A DNA stretch of 64,000 nt from Acinetobacter soli (GTDB lineage Bacteria; Pseudomonadota; Gammaproteobacteria; Pseudomonadales; Moraxellaceae), in contig NZ_BBNM01000002.1 of assembly GCF_000760595.1 (NCBI RefSeq), positions 1-64,000 of the forward strand, in the 5' to 3' direction. This document shows, in pieces, positions 29,464-38,475 of the stretch (positions within the stretch are counted from its first letter, which is position 1; each line of letters starts with the position of its first letter). The notes under the pieces were generated by a model. It was given only the letters and a program-made list of their open reading frames with translations. It did not search any database and was not told the DNA's origin. The position numbers were made by a program, and so were the translations under genes.

Positions 29464-29673
29464 ATGAAACGTCGATTCATTGCAGGTGCAAAATGCCCCA
29501 AATGTGGCGCAATGGACCGCGTGGTCATGTTAACCACAGATGAGCATGAATGGATCGAGTGTATCGAATGCGATTACACCGAAAATCGTCCTACTCATGT
29601 GGAGGAGCCAGAACAACCGGCTGCGCCAGATGAAGTGGGCGTGATTCAGTTCAAGCCACGAACTAAGTCTTAA
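29464..29673 (+). CDS. yheV: YheV family putative zinc ribbon protein
   Basis: A 69-aa protein with C11-x2-C14 and C33-x2-C36 as a zinc ribbon and a Pro/Glu-rich C-terminal half. It is preceded by AAGGTGAG. The start MKRRFIAGAKCPKCGA matches YheV. Function unknown; co-transcription with prlC is likely. Confidence 0.9.
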   Translation: MKRRFIAGAKCPKCGAMDRVVMLTTDEHEWIECIECDYTENRPTHVEEPEQPAAPDEVGVIQFKPRTKS

Positions 29674-29676
29674 ATC

Positions 29677-29708
29677 AATAAAAAAGCACCCGAAGGTGCT
29701 TTTTTATT
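29677..29708. terminator. Bidirectional terminator between yheV and the TRAP gene
   Basis: AAAAAAGCACC-CGAA-GGTGCTTTTTT hairpin with runs on both sides; it serves both convergent genes. Confidence 0.9.
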
Positions 29709-29712
29709 GGGC

Positions 29713-31911
29713 TTATGAATACCAGCCAAACATTTTAAATAGATAAGGCGCAAAGGTTACAATCATTAAGGCGGGGAACAACACCATAATCGGAAGCAAC
29801 CAGCGTTCATAACGATAATAAAAACTGGTGTATTTTTCTTTGGCTTCCTTATCGGCTGCCGAGACTTCTTCATCTCCCACCGACAGCCGCGTCAGTAAGT
29901 GATTCAGTGCCACTGGAGGCGTCACATAGCCCAGCTCGAAAGCCACCAAAACAATCATCCAGAAATGAATAGGATGAATCCCATTTTCGTAGGCCACAGG
30001 CGCAATGGTCGCTGCCACCAAAATCACTGCACCAAATGGATCGGTACACATACCAATTAGCGCAAGCAACATGGCAATAAAGAACAATGAAATGGTAATA
30101 CTGCCCAAGTGAGTCGGTAAATACTCGACAATCTCGGTACGTTCAATTAATCCACCAACACTTGCAGACAGTGCCATCAAAATAATTAAGGCGCCAATGT
30201 GTCCTACTGTTTCAGCGGTTGCGAAATGCATTGATCTGGCAAATCCACGGCGATACTGACTGCTTTGCGCACCATGTTCACGCAGAAAAGGCGAGTTCTT
30301 TTCATGCTCCTTAATTAAAGATTCATGCTCAGCCAATACAGGCACAGATTTTGGCTCTTTACGGGTTTTATCAAACAAAATAATCGCAATCAGAATCAAA
30401 GGTAGAATCACTGGTGCGGTAAATTCGTTCATGCCGGTATCGAGTGCATATTTATAAAATGCCAGTACCACAATCGTAATCACAATATATGGAATAACCG
30501 GAATACAAGCACGCAGCATATTCGGTAATGCTACACGTGGCGAATTCACGCGGAATTTTGTATCGGCCAGTAATAATGATACGCCTAAAAAGATAAATGC
30601 AGTCAACCAGAAAACATAAAAGCCATGATCGAATAATTCATCTGAGGTGACATGACGGCTATCCAGCATGGCAATTAAAACCACCAGCAAACATGGTCGA
30701 ACCACCACCCCGAGTGAGCCAGACATTGCCGATACAGCTAGCGCATATTGACGGCGTGCACCCGAATTCCAGACTTCTTTGTAAATAATTGCCCCTGCTG
30801 CAATTACGAAAATACCAGAAGCTCCAGTATAGGCGGTTGGAATCGCAGCAGCCAGCAAAATTAGCCATGTTAGGGTTTCAGGTGCCAGATTCCACGGGCG
30901 TAAAATATCCAGAAACAGATCCATTACTCGGGTTTGGGTCAGTAGCATCCCCGCCCAGATAAACAGCGCCAGATTTAGGAAAATCCCGGAAAACTCGACC
31001 AGAATTCCCAAGTAAATCCCTTGCCCCATCGGGTAATCCATAAAGAAGGTAAAGGCTAGACCCGTCAAAATCGACATATAGGCATACAGCGGTACACTGA
31101 GCAAGGCAAGGCCGATATTTCCTCCGGGTTGTGCCTGCTTAGGAATACGAAACAATTGAAATACACTGATCAATGTCAAAATACCAAATAAGCCAATCCA
31201 TAGCCAAGACACCACCAATGCTTCATGGGTAATGGCCACACCGGACTGGATTAAAGAATGATACTGACTGATGGTCGATAGCGTCAGCAAAGCATTCCCG
31301 ATGACCATTGCAATCGAGTACACCACAAAATCAATTTTTGATTTTGGGCTACGCAAACCAATATGATGAATTTTTAAACTGGCTGTAATCGCGGCAAAAA
31401 ACACCATGATCAAAAGGAAAATCGTACGATTATCCACGCCAAATTTAAATATCCCAAAAAATCCTGTTTCAAGTGCGCGATAAGTCCGTAAGCTTGGGTG
31501 ATTGTCCAAATGCGCGATTGCCTTGTCATAAAACTGATATTTTTCTTCACACAACTGCTGCGCCGCCAGAAGTGATGCGCGAACGTCCTGTTCGGATGCT
31601 GCACCAAAGAAGTCGGCAAACTCATCGTTTTTATTGGCTTTCATCTGCGCCTGAACTTGCGCATCAATATTGGGATGTCGATCGCAACTCGGCTTTTGTG
31701 GTTCAGCACGTAAAAATGAATATTGCATTCCAGTGGCCGGATCGCCATAGAGCCGTTCACCCATACGCAATAGCTGCCCATGAATCATTTCTCCTGTCCC
31801 GACAATCAAGGTCAGTAACAGCAAAATAAGGATGGCAAATGTCGAAATCCATTCATTCCAGATATAACCCAGCAGACCTAGGCCAGACCTTTGTTGTTGA
31901 TTTTCTTGCAT
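29713..31911 (-). CDS. TRAP-type transporter permease (fused DctQM-like)
   Basis: A 732-aa inner-membrane protein. About the last 430 residues form the large DctM-like permease with repeated hydrophobic hairpins (IPTAYTGASGIFVIAAGAI; GMCTDPFGAVILVAATIAP). The first 330 hold extra helices that could replace the small DctQ subunit. Between helix 1 (about 18-40) and helix 2 (about 163) lies a soluble, probably periplasmic loop of some 120 residues with two cysteines. TRAP systems use an ion gradient plus a periplasmic binding protein for acid uptake; no binding protein is encoded nearby. Substrate unknown. Confidence 0.85.
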   Translation of the reverse strand: MQENQQQRSGLGLLGYIWNEWISTFAILILLLLTLIVGTGEMIHGQLLRMGERLYGDPATGMQYSFLRAEPQKPSCDRHPNIDAQVQAQMKANKNDEFADFFGAASEQDVRASLLAAQQLCEEKYQFYDKAIAHLDNHPSLRTYRALETGFFGIFKFGVDNRTIFLLIMVFFAAITASLKIHHIGLRSPKSKIDFVVYSIAMVIGNALLTLSTISQYHSLIQSGVAITHEALVVSWLWIGLFGILTLISVFQLFRIPKQAQPGGNIGLALLSVPLYAYMSILTGLAFTFFMDYPMGQGIYLGILVEFSGIFLNLALFIWAGMLLTQTRVMDLFLDILRPWNLAPETLTWLILLAAAIPTAYTGASGIFVIAAGAIIYKEVWNSGARRQYALAVSAMSGSLGVVVRPCLLVVLIAMLDSRHVTSDELFDHGFYVFWLTAFIFLGVSLLLADTKFRVNSPRVALPNMLRACIPVIPYIVITIVVLAFYKYALDTGMNEFTAPVILPLILIAIILFDKTRKEPKSVPVLAEHESLIKEHEKNSPFLREHGAQSSQYRRGFARSMHFATAETVGHIGALIILMALSASVGGLIERTEIVEYLPTHLGSITISLFFIAMLLALIGMCTDPFGAVILVAATIAPVAYENGIHPIHFWMIVLVAFELGYVTPPVALNHLLTRLSVGDEEVSAADKEAKEKYTSFYYRYERWLLPIMVLFPALMIVTFAPYLFKMFGWYS

Positions 31912-32073
31912 ATCTATTCCACTTTATTTTGATTGTCAGGTTTATCTACCGATAAACATGCGTTCCTTGGCAGTAGGTATCCGCCCATCCGCCGTACGTT
32001 ATATTTGTTTAAATTTGCAACACTCCGTTCAAGATAAGAATGACTCAAATGATTTTTTTAAAGGCGTTTTGTG

Positions 32074-32655
32074 TCAACTCTTTGCTAATTTAAATTGAGT
32101 ATAGAGTAAATAAAGTCCGCCTGCGGCAGCGCCAGCAATTGCTCCAAGCAAATGTGATTCAATCAAAACAGGACTGCCAATCAATTGGGCCGTACCCGTT
32201 TGTCCAAATGTATTTTCCCAGATTACCTTGAGCACAATCAGCGCCAACACCAATGCGGCAAATTTTCGCTCCTTGCGATAACGTAACGACACCAATGCCA
32301 CGGCCACATAGAGCCCATGCAGTACACCCGAAAAACCGGCATAGGCCTCGATATAGGACATAAGATAATAAAATCCGAGGCTAATACAGGGTGAAATCGT
32401 CACAATCAAGATGAGCAACTGTCGATTGTTAACATGCGGAAAAATAAAGGGTAAACACACAAATGCCAGCAGATTTAAAATGAAATGAATCCAACCGACA
32501 TGTACCCAATGCGCAGTCCAGAATCGCCAGAAGTCGTTGGGTAAACTATCACGCCAGTAAATAAAGACATCGGAAAAAACCTGCAAGCTTGCAGACAAAG
32601 AGGCACACACCGCAACAAAAATGAATCTGGACATCCAAAATTGATGTTTGTTCAT
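32074..32655 (-). CDS. rrtA: Rhombosortase (rhomboid-family protease)
   Basis: A 193-aa six-helix membrane serine protease. The catalytic serine is S109 (AGFSGVLHG) and the catalytic histidine H168 (ESHLLGAIAG). The WRFWTAHWVHVGWIHFILNLLAF segment is typical of the rhombosortase branch, which cleaves proteins carrying a GlyGly-CTERM tail. No GlyGly-CTERM substrate is seen in the window. It lies between the TatT-like lipoprotein and the TRAP permease on the same strand. Confidence 0.82.
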   Translation of the reverse strand: MNKHQFWMSRFIFVAVCASLSASLQVFSDVFIYWRDSLPNDFWRFWTAHWVHVGWIHFILNLLAFVCLPFIFPHVNNRQLLILIVTISPCISLGFYYLMSYIEAYAGFSGVLHGLYVAVALVSLRYRKERKFAALVLALIVLKVIWENTFGQTGTAQLIGSPVLIESHLLGAIAGAAAGGLYLLYTQFKLAKS

Positions 32656-32736
32656 GTGACCTCCTTTGCCGCCCTCATGAATACTTGTGGGATCTACCGT
32701 CAGTCAAATCGCCGACAGATCATTAGAGGCATTGGC

Positions 32737-33831
32737 TTATTTCGACGACACTGCTTTCGGCGTTGCCGCAGGTTGACTGGCAGCAGCTGCACCATCGGCA
32801 TTAAAAAGATCTTCCAAGTCAGATGATCCTTTACTTTGCTCATCCCAGAACGTACTCATACCACCGTCATCGGTACGAATACCTGTATGTTCGGTCCAGT
32901 AACGATCCGAAATATTTTGAACCATAACACCTGCCATGGCATCGATCAGTTTGAAATCTGGATTCACCGGTTTATCTTCGGCACGTGAGGCATCATAAGT
33001 TTTTAAAGCATCTCGAATCTTGCTGTCATCACCGCTGGCCTGTGCTGCAACCGCATACAGGGCATGCGATAAACGCACTCCTTTTTGCTCACCGATCTGT
33101 GCAGATTGTTTGAGTGTGGTATAAGGATCTGGTTTGCCATCTCCCGCCCCTGGCAATAATGTCCAGATTACGGCTCGGGTTGCATTTGGTGCGCCCCAAA
33201 ACTTGGTATTGTCCAGACAGGTCATGCTGCGCTCTACAATACCTGCGATATCTTTGGGTACATTTACCGATCCACCCGAGTTGATGTCATTGGTAATGGC
33301 TTGCAAGCCACTCACCAAACCTAATAAGTAGATGGTCTGATCTAGATCGTTACGCATGGTTGGGCATGATTCGCCAAGATGATAGTGGTACTTGCTCTCC
33401 CAGCGCTTTGCAAACAGTTGATATCCTGAATATTGTCTTTCTGCTGCCACGGCAGCCCAGCGTTTTTGTTCGATCCGGGCATCTTGAGCCTCAGAGACCT
33501 GACCTGCTTTGGATGCACGTAAATAGCGAAGTTCTTGCTCTAATGCCTGACGCTCTGCACACATGCCTGAAGCGGCATAAAGGAGCACTGCCATGCGAGT
33601 TGGATCTGCCCCCATGTCTTTGGTCGACATCACTACGGGCGTTAAGCTATTGCCAGCATTACAGACCATATCGACATCATCCATCTTTAGTATGGGCGGT
33701 ACGATATGTTTTTCACCGAACTTCAAGGCGACGTTCGCACCCGATTTGATAAAATATGAACATCCAGAGAGTACAGATGTTGCAACAACCACTGCGGTCA
33801 GTCCTCGACCCAGTTTAAGCAGATTCGACAT
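32737..33831 (-). CDS. TatT-like TRAP-associated lipoprotein
   Basis: A 364-aa exported lipoprotein: the signal peptide ends at the lipobox LSG-C24. The mature part is helical (roughly 40-320) with TPR-like spacing and an Ala/Pro/Ser-rich tail. The pattern fits the TRAP-associated TatT family of periplasmic lipoproteins, supported by the permease two genes downstream; assignment from memory, not searched. It probably docks to a binding protein near the membrane. Confidence 0.65.
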   Translation of the reverse strand: MSNLLKLGRGLTAVVVATSVLSGCSYFIKSGANVALKFGEKHIVPPILKMDDVDMVCNAGNSLTPVVMSTKDMGADPTRMAVLLYAASGMCAERQALEQELRYLRASKAGQVSEAQDARIEQKRWAAVAAERQYSGYQLFAKRWESKYHYHLGESCPTMRNDLDQTIYLLGLVSGLQAITNDINSGGSVNVPKDIAGIVERSMTCLDNTKFWGAPNATRAVIWTLLPGAGDGKPDPYTTLKQSAQIGEQKGVRLSHALYAVAAQASGDDSKIRDALKTYDASRAEDKPVNPDFKLIDAMAGVMVQNISDRYWTEHTGIRTDDGGMSTFWDEQSKGSSDLEDLFNADGAAAASQPAATPKAVSSK

Positions 33832-33991
33832 ATCTCATTCCTCGAGGTAATTTTATTGTTTTGCTTTTGCCGTACATTAGCAGATGGATGATCCGTTTCA
33901 AAGCGTCAAAGGCGATGCTGCATTTCTATACTTTGACATATCTAAAGTAGAATGAATTGGCATTTTGACAAAAAATATATAAATTTTGGGC

Positions 33992-34031
33992 AAAAAAAAG
34001 TAGCATTGCGACGGTTCAGCACATGCTACTT
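33992..34031 (-). terminator. Terminator after the 34-aa microprotein
   Basis: Read leftward: AAGTAGCAT/ATGCTACTT stem, 16-base loop, then T-rich tail. It lies 26 bases past the microprotein stop. Confidence 0.75.
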
Positions 34032-34057
34032 ATAAACTGGACAAATCCAGAATGAGA

Positions 34058-34162
34058 CTATCGGTGTTGTAAATAATCCTTGATTACGGTTCCCACGCGT
34101 CCTACGATCACCGCCAGAACAAAGGCAATGACTGGAAACAACCATGCTGGAATATCGATCAT
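34058..34162 (-). CDS. 34-aa single-helix membrane microprotein
   Basis: A short gene with a perfect AAGGAGGT Shine-Dalgarno four bases before the ATG. It encodes a short amphipathic start (MIDIPAW), one membrane helix (about residues 7-20) and a basic tail ending KDYLQHR, with a stop codon and its own terminator. The strength of the ribosome-binding site and the tidy terminator argue for a real, well-translated gene. Function unknown. Confidence 0.65.
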   Translation of the reverse strand: MIDIPAWLFPVIAFVLAVIVGRVGTVIKDYLQHR

Positions 34163-34357
34163 TTCGACCTCCTTCACATTGAGCGTTGGTAAGGCTACTT
34201 TAGCGAATCGGTTTAAGAAGATTGAAGAATATTGTCTAACAATTCACACTTTTTAAGTTTTTTATGCAAGATGACCGAACAATTTTATTTTAAATTATCT
34301 TATTTATATGATTTATATCAAAAAAATTATAAGTCGCTACCTAAGATTGTTAAACAA

Positions 34358-34744
34358 TCAACCTAACTTTGCCAGACGTTTCAGACGCTTCCAGTCTTGC
34401 TGTATCACCTGATCTCGCCAGATCACCATGGAGGCGCGAGAGGGAACTGTGCGTAAGATCATATACAACTCATGATCAATCACGCGCTCTAGCACAATTG
34501 AATAAGGCTGTGCTGAATCAGAAGCGTGGCAAGACCATAACTGCTGATCAAGTTGCCCTACCGCCATTACTCTGGGTCGACGTAAAAACATCGCAAAGCT
34601 GATTAGCATAAGGACATTAAGTATCAACCATAGCCACAATGGACAGATCTGCCAGAGCAATCCACTGATTGAACCGAAAATCATGAGCTGAAACAAAAGG
34701 GCAAGCTTACTTCGTTTCAGCGCAAAATATGGCTGCTTAGCCAT
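34358..34744 (-). CDS. ygfX: YgfX-like membrane protein
   Basis: A 128-aa protein with two adjacent membrane helices (about 15-32 and 36-54) and a cytosolic beta-rich domain, as in YgfX (also called CptA). It overlaps the end of sdhE by eight bases, the usual sdhE-ygfX pairing. The pair was once called a toxin-antitoxin system, but SdhE's established role is flavinylation; the YgfX role is unsettled. Confidence 0.8.
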   Translation of the reverse strand: MAKQPYFALKRSKLALLFQLMIFGSISGLLWQICPLWLWLILNVLMLISFAMFLRRPRVMAVGQLDQQLWSCHASDSAQPYSIVLERVIDHELYMILRTVPSRASMVIWRDQVIQQDWKRLKRLAKLG

Positions 34745-34994
34745 GCACGTAATGTTTCAATTTTACAATTAAATGCTTGAGTTCAACTTGAGGTGGTTCA
34801 CTCACTTCCATAAACCAGTCGAGTAAATCTGGATCTTCTTGCGCGACCAGCTCGGCAAATAATGCTTTTTCTGTCGGATCAGCTGTCAGATAGTGATGTT
34901 TGACATACGGATCAAAGTACACATCAATTTCTTTTAAGCCACGTCGTGCACGGTAAATAACTTTACGTTCTTCAAGTGTTAGATCTTCAGACAT
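34737..34994 (-). CDS. sdhE: FAD assembly factor SdhE
   Basis: An 85-aa factor that helps attach FAD covalently to succinate dehydrogenase. The conserved RGLKE (RGxxE) motif lies near residues 18-22 of this start and the DPDLLDWFM block follows. I chose the ATG at 34994, preceded by AAAGGGG; an upstream ATG at 35039 adds 15 residues without family similarity. Confidence 0.92.
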   Translation of the reverse strand: MSEDLTLEERKVIYRARRGLKEIDVYFDPYVKHHYLTADPTEKALFAELVAQEDPDLLDWFMEVSEPPQVELKHLIVKLKHYVHG

Positions 34995-35179
34995 ATATTT
35001 CCCCTTTCTGATTAAGCCCTCATAGTTTACCCGAAGCATCTATCAATAGAGGAATGATTTTTATGGATTGACCAATTTCATCATTTCCAGATCATGATTG
35101 AGCATTCTTCACATTGTCTCTAGCTAGCGATTTGGCATTTACTGCACAAAGAATCAACACAGTTTAAAAAGGATTTCTC

Positions 35180-36352
35180 ATGCAATCTGGTGCCATTCGT
35201 CCAATTCCCTCCATGCTACCACGTGCATTGTTTAATGAAGAACACAATGCATTTCGCGAAACCGTGCGCAAGTTTTATGAAAAAGAAGTGGTTCCCAATA
35301 TCGAAAAATATGAAGCACAGCAACACGTTGATCGGGATTTATGGAATAAAGCGGGTGCTCTAGGCCTGTTATGTACCACTATGCCTGAAGAGTATGGTGG
35401 ATCTGGAGTGGATCGACTCTACAGTATGATCTTGATTGAAGAACAAGCCTACGCCATGGATTCAAGTACCGGCTTTTCTTTACACTCCGACATTGTGGCC
35501 AATTACATCAATAATTTTGGTAATGAAGCACAAAAGCAACAGTGGTTGCCACGTATGGCGAGCGGTGAAGTTGTGACGGCCATTGCCATGACTGAGCCGG
35601 GTACGGGCTCGGACTTACAAGCCGTGCGCACCAGTGCAGTACTTGATGGCGATGAATATGTAATCAATGGCTCTAAAATTTTTATTACCAACGGCTATCT
35701 TTGTGACATGGCCATTGTGGTGTGTAAAACCGGTCATAACGAAAAAGGCTCTGCGAATTTATCGCTGATCATGGTGGAAGCCAACCGTGCAGGATTTAGT
35801 AAAGGCAAACCGTTAAACAAGATTGGCATGAAAGGTCAGGATACCTGTGAGCTATTTTTTGATAACGTCCGCGTTCCCAAAGAAAACCTGCTGGGTATGG
35901 AAGGTATGGGCTTTATCATGCTAATGAAAGAACTGGCATGGGAGCGCATGCTGGTGGCGATTATCTGCCAAGCCGGTGCAGAGGCTGCATTTGCCCACAC
36001 GGTTCAATATACCAAAGACCGTAAAGCCTTTGGTAAAGCCATTGCAAGCTTTCAAAATACACGCTTCAAACTGGCCGAATTGCGCACAGAAATTGATTTT
36101 GGACGTGCCTATCTCGATCGTTGCATGCAATTACAGCTTGACGATCAACTTGGCATTGATGCAGCTGCGGCAGCCAAATACAAAATTTCAGATCTGTTCT
36201 CCAAAGTGGTCGATGATTGCTTACAATTGCATGGCGGCTACGGCTACATGATGGAGTATCCAATTGCACGCGCTTACATCGATAACCGGGCCAATCGTAT
36301 TTATGCGGGAACAAATGAAATTATGAAAGAATTAATTGCCCGAACGCTTTAA
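35180..36352 (+). CDS. Acyl-CoA dehydrogenase
   Basis: A 390-aa FAD-dependent acyl-CoA dehydrogenase. The flavin-binding AMTEPGTGSDLQAVRT (around residue 137) and FITNGYL blocks, the DRKAFGKAIASFQ motif and the C-terminal YAGTNEIMKELIAR are all present. The glutamate in LAWERML is a candidate catalytic base by analogy with long-chain and isovaleryl members. Probably oxidises a medium- or long-chain acyl-CoA; chain length is not readable. An AAAGGA ribosome-binding site precedes the ATG. Confidence 0.93.
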   Translation: MQSGAIRPIPSMLPRALFNEEHNAFRETVRKFYEKEVVPNIEKYEAQQHVDRDLWNKAGALGLLCTTMPEEYGGSGVDRLYSMILIEEQAYAMDSSTGFSLHSDIVANYINNFGNEAQKQQWLPRMASGEVVTAIAMTEPGTGSDLQAVRTSAVLDGDEYVINGSKIFITNGYLCDMAIVVCKTGHNEKGSANLSLIMVEANRAGFSKGKPLNKIGMKGQDTCELFFDNVRVPKENLLGMEGMGFIMLMKELAWERMLVAIICQAGAEAAFAHTVQYTKDRKAFGKAIASFQNTRFKLAELRTEIDFGRAYLDRCMQLQLDDQLGIDAAAAAKYKISDLFSKVVDDCLQLHGGYGYMMEYPIARAYIDNRANRIYAGTNEIMKELIARTL

Positions 36353-36370
36353 GTTTATTGATTTAAGTTA

Positions 36371-36408
36371 ATAAAAAAAGGGAGCAAACACGTGCTCCCC
36401 TTTTTTAA
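36371..36408. terminator. Bidirectional terminator between acyl-CoA dehydrogenase and almA
   Basis: GGGAGCA/TGCTCCC stem flanked by A and T runs. Confidence 0.9.
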
Positions 36409-36423
36409 TTTGATCATCTTCTA

Positions 36424-37914
36424 TTACGAGACCAGTTTTGGCTTACGCTCTTCCACAGGTGTAGTCGTATGAAATTGCAAGACACCATCATCAAAACGCG
36501 CCTGTTTTAAAGCTTTACGATCGGCTAAATAATTATTGGTGACTTTCCAAGGCGCATGTTTACCTTGCTTTGGCATCACATTGGCCGCACGGGCAATATA
36601 CCCCGAAGTTAGGCTTCCCATCACAGTATCATCAAGCAGCTCTGCCTGATCACCCTTTGGTATAACTTCATCGTAATGATGCTGATCCATATAATTGAGC
36701 AAGCGACAAATATAATCGGCAGCAATGTCGACTTTTAAAGTCCAAGATGCATTGATGTAACCAATAATCATGGCCATATTTGGCACATCACTCACCATCA
36801 CGCCTTGATACAACATGCATTTAGAGGTATTCAATGGCTGACCATCGATTGAGCCTTTAATACCACCCAAAATCTGAATCTCAAGCCCAGTGGCAGACAC
36901 AATAATATCGGCGTCTAGATGTTGCCCAGATTTTAACAAAATACCAGTTTCAGTCAGCTCTTGAATTTGATCGGTTTCAACACTGGCTTGACCAGAGCGC
37001 AAAATCTTAAATAAATCGCCATCAGGAACGACGCACAAACGTTGATCCCAAGGATTATATGAAGGTGTAAAGTGTTTCATGTCAACTTTGCCCTTCAACT
37101 GCATTTCGATCGACTTCAGTAATAGTCGACGCACCAGCTTAGGCTGCTTTTGCGACAAGGCATAAATGCCGCGCTGGACACCAATATTACGTGCACGGGT
37201 CAGTTTATAGGCGACATCTTCGGGCAAAATCTTGCGCATGCGATCATAAATCATATCGATGGCTGGAACTGAAGCGATATAAGTCGGTGAACGTTGCAAC
37301 ATCGTGACATGTCCAGCTCCACCCTTCACCATGGCTGGCACTAGTGTAATCGCAGTGGCACCACTTCCAATAATCACCACTTTCTTTCCAGCATAATCTA
37401 GATTTTCTGGCCAGTGTTGTGGATGAAGTAACTGACCTTTGAAGGATTCCTTATTTGGGAAATCAGGTGCAAAACCTTGATCGTAGTTGTAATAGCCCGT
37501 GCAACCCACAATAAAATTCGCAATCCACGTCTGTTTTTTTTGTGTCGCATCTTCTATTTCAACAAACCATTTTTTTTGTAAAGAATCGTAATTTGCAGAC
37601 AATACGCGGTGTTTGAAATGAATTTTTTCAGCCAGTTTATATTCATCGACCACTTCTGCCAGATAGTTTTTAATGGCAGGACCAGAGGCCAGCACATTGG
37701 CACTTTGCCATGGCTTGAAGTTAAAACCAAAAGTTGACATGTCAGAATCTGATCGAATACCCGGATAACGGAATAAATCCCATGTTCCGCCAATACTCTC
37801 ACGACGCTCAATGATCTCAAACTGACGTTGAGGAGAACTTTTTGAAAGGTGTGCGGCAACTCCAATGCCAGAAATACCTGCACCCACAATCAAGATATCA
37901 ATGTGCTTTTCCAT
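36424..37914 (-). CDS. almA: AlmA-type flavin-binding monooxygenase
   Basis: A 496-aa NAD(P)H/FAD-dependent monooxygenase, strongly resembling AlmA, which supports growth of Acinetobacter on alkanes longer than about C30. The FAD-binding GAGISGIG begins at residue 11. The NADPH fold carries IIGSGATAI at 181-189. FKGQLLHPQHW at 158-168 fits the Baeyer-Villiger fingerprint FxGxxxHxxxW. I chose the ATG at 37914; an ATG 20 codons upstream gives a non-homologous extension. Next to a convergent acyl-CoA dehydrogenase, which fits fatty-acid catabolism. Confidence 0.88.
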   Translation of the reverse strand: MEKHIDILIVGAGISGIGVAAHLSKSSPQRQFEIIERRESIGGTWDLFRYPGIRSDSDMSTFGFNFKPWQSANVLASGPAIKNYLAEVVDEYKLAEKIHFKHRVLSANYDSLQKKWFVEIEDATQKKQTWIANFIVGCTGYYNYDQGFAPDFPNKESFKGQLLHPQHWPENLDYAGKKVVIIGSGATAITLVPAMVKGGAGHVTMLQRSPTYIASVPAIDMIYDRMRKILPEDVAYKLTRARNIGVQRGIYALSQKQPKLVRRLLLKSIEMQLKGKVDMKHFTPSYNPWDQRLCVVPDGDLFKILRSGQASVETDQIQELTETGILLKSGQHLDADIIVSATGLEIQILGGIKGSIDGQPLNTSKCMLYQGVMVSDVPNMAMIIGYINASWTLKVDIAADYICRLLNYMDQHHYDEVIPKGDQAELLDDTVMGSLTSGYIARAANVMPKQGKHAPWKVTNNYLADRKALKQARFDDGVLQFHTTTPVEERKPKLVS

Positions 37915-38033
37915 GTTGTTTTTATAACCTTGAAAACAGTTCAACTTTATTAAAGCACAAATTTGACAATACACAATGTCAAGTTTGAACCATTTATCGG
38001 GTTTTCATGTCAATACAGGACAAAATATACAGG

Positions 38034-38068
38034 CATAAAAAAAGACCGGTAAAAACCGATCTTTTTTT
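38034..38068. terminator. Terminator at the end of the ribosomal cluster
   Basis: AGA-C-CGGT/ACCG-A-TCT stem with one mismatch, flanked by seven A and seven T. It ends the rplQ-proximal end of the alpha operon and faces almA. Confidence 0.85.
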
Positions 38069-38079
38069 GAATAAGAAAC

Positions 38080-38457
38080 TTATTCTGCTGAAGTGTTTAC
38101 TTCGCGATCTACTAGCTCTACGTAAGCCATCGGCGCTGCATCACCAGCACGGAAGCCCGCTTTAAGAACACGTAGATAACCGCCGTTACGTTCTTTGTAA
38201 CGAGGGCCGAGTACGGTAAATAATTTACCTACAGTTGCAGCATTACGAGTACGAGCAAACGCTAAGCGACGGTTTGCTACAGTATCGTTTTTCGCTAGAG
38301 TGATTAAAGGCTCAGCAACACGACGCAATTCTTTCGCTTTAGGCACAGTTGTTTTGATTAACTCGTGCTCAAACAATGAATTTGCCATGTTTTGAAACAT
38401 CGCTTTACGATGGCTGCTTGTACGGCCTAATTTCACACCACTATTACGATGACGCAT
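38080..38457 (-). CDS. rplQ: 50S ribosomal protein L17
   Basis: A 125-aa protein of the 50S subunit near the peptide exit tunnel; starts [20 protein letters not shown] as the family does. Last gene of the alpha operon, 18 bases after rpoA. Confidence 0.98.
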   Translation of the reverse strand: MRHRNSGVKLGRTSSHRKAMFQNMANSLFEHELIKTTVPKAKELRRVAEPLITLAKNDTVANRRLAFARTRNAATVGKLFTVLGPRYKERNGGYLRVLKAGFRAGDAAPMAYVELVDREVNTSAE

Positions 38458-38475
38458 GGTGATAGTCCTACTTAA

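Noticed and set aside
34358..34994. sdhE-ygfX as a CptAB toxin-antitoxin pair
   Set aside because: SdhE is established as a flavinylation factor; the toxin reading is not supported by the sequence.
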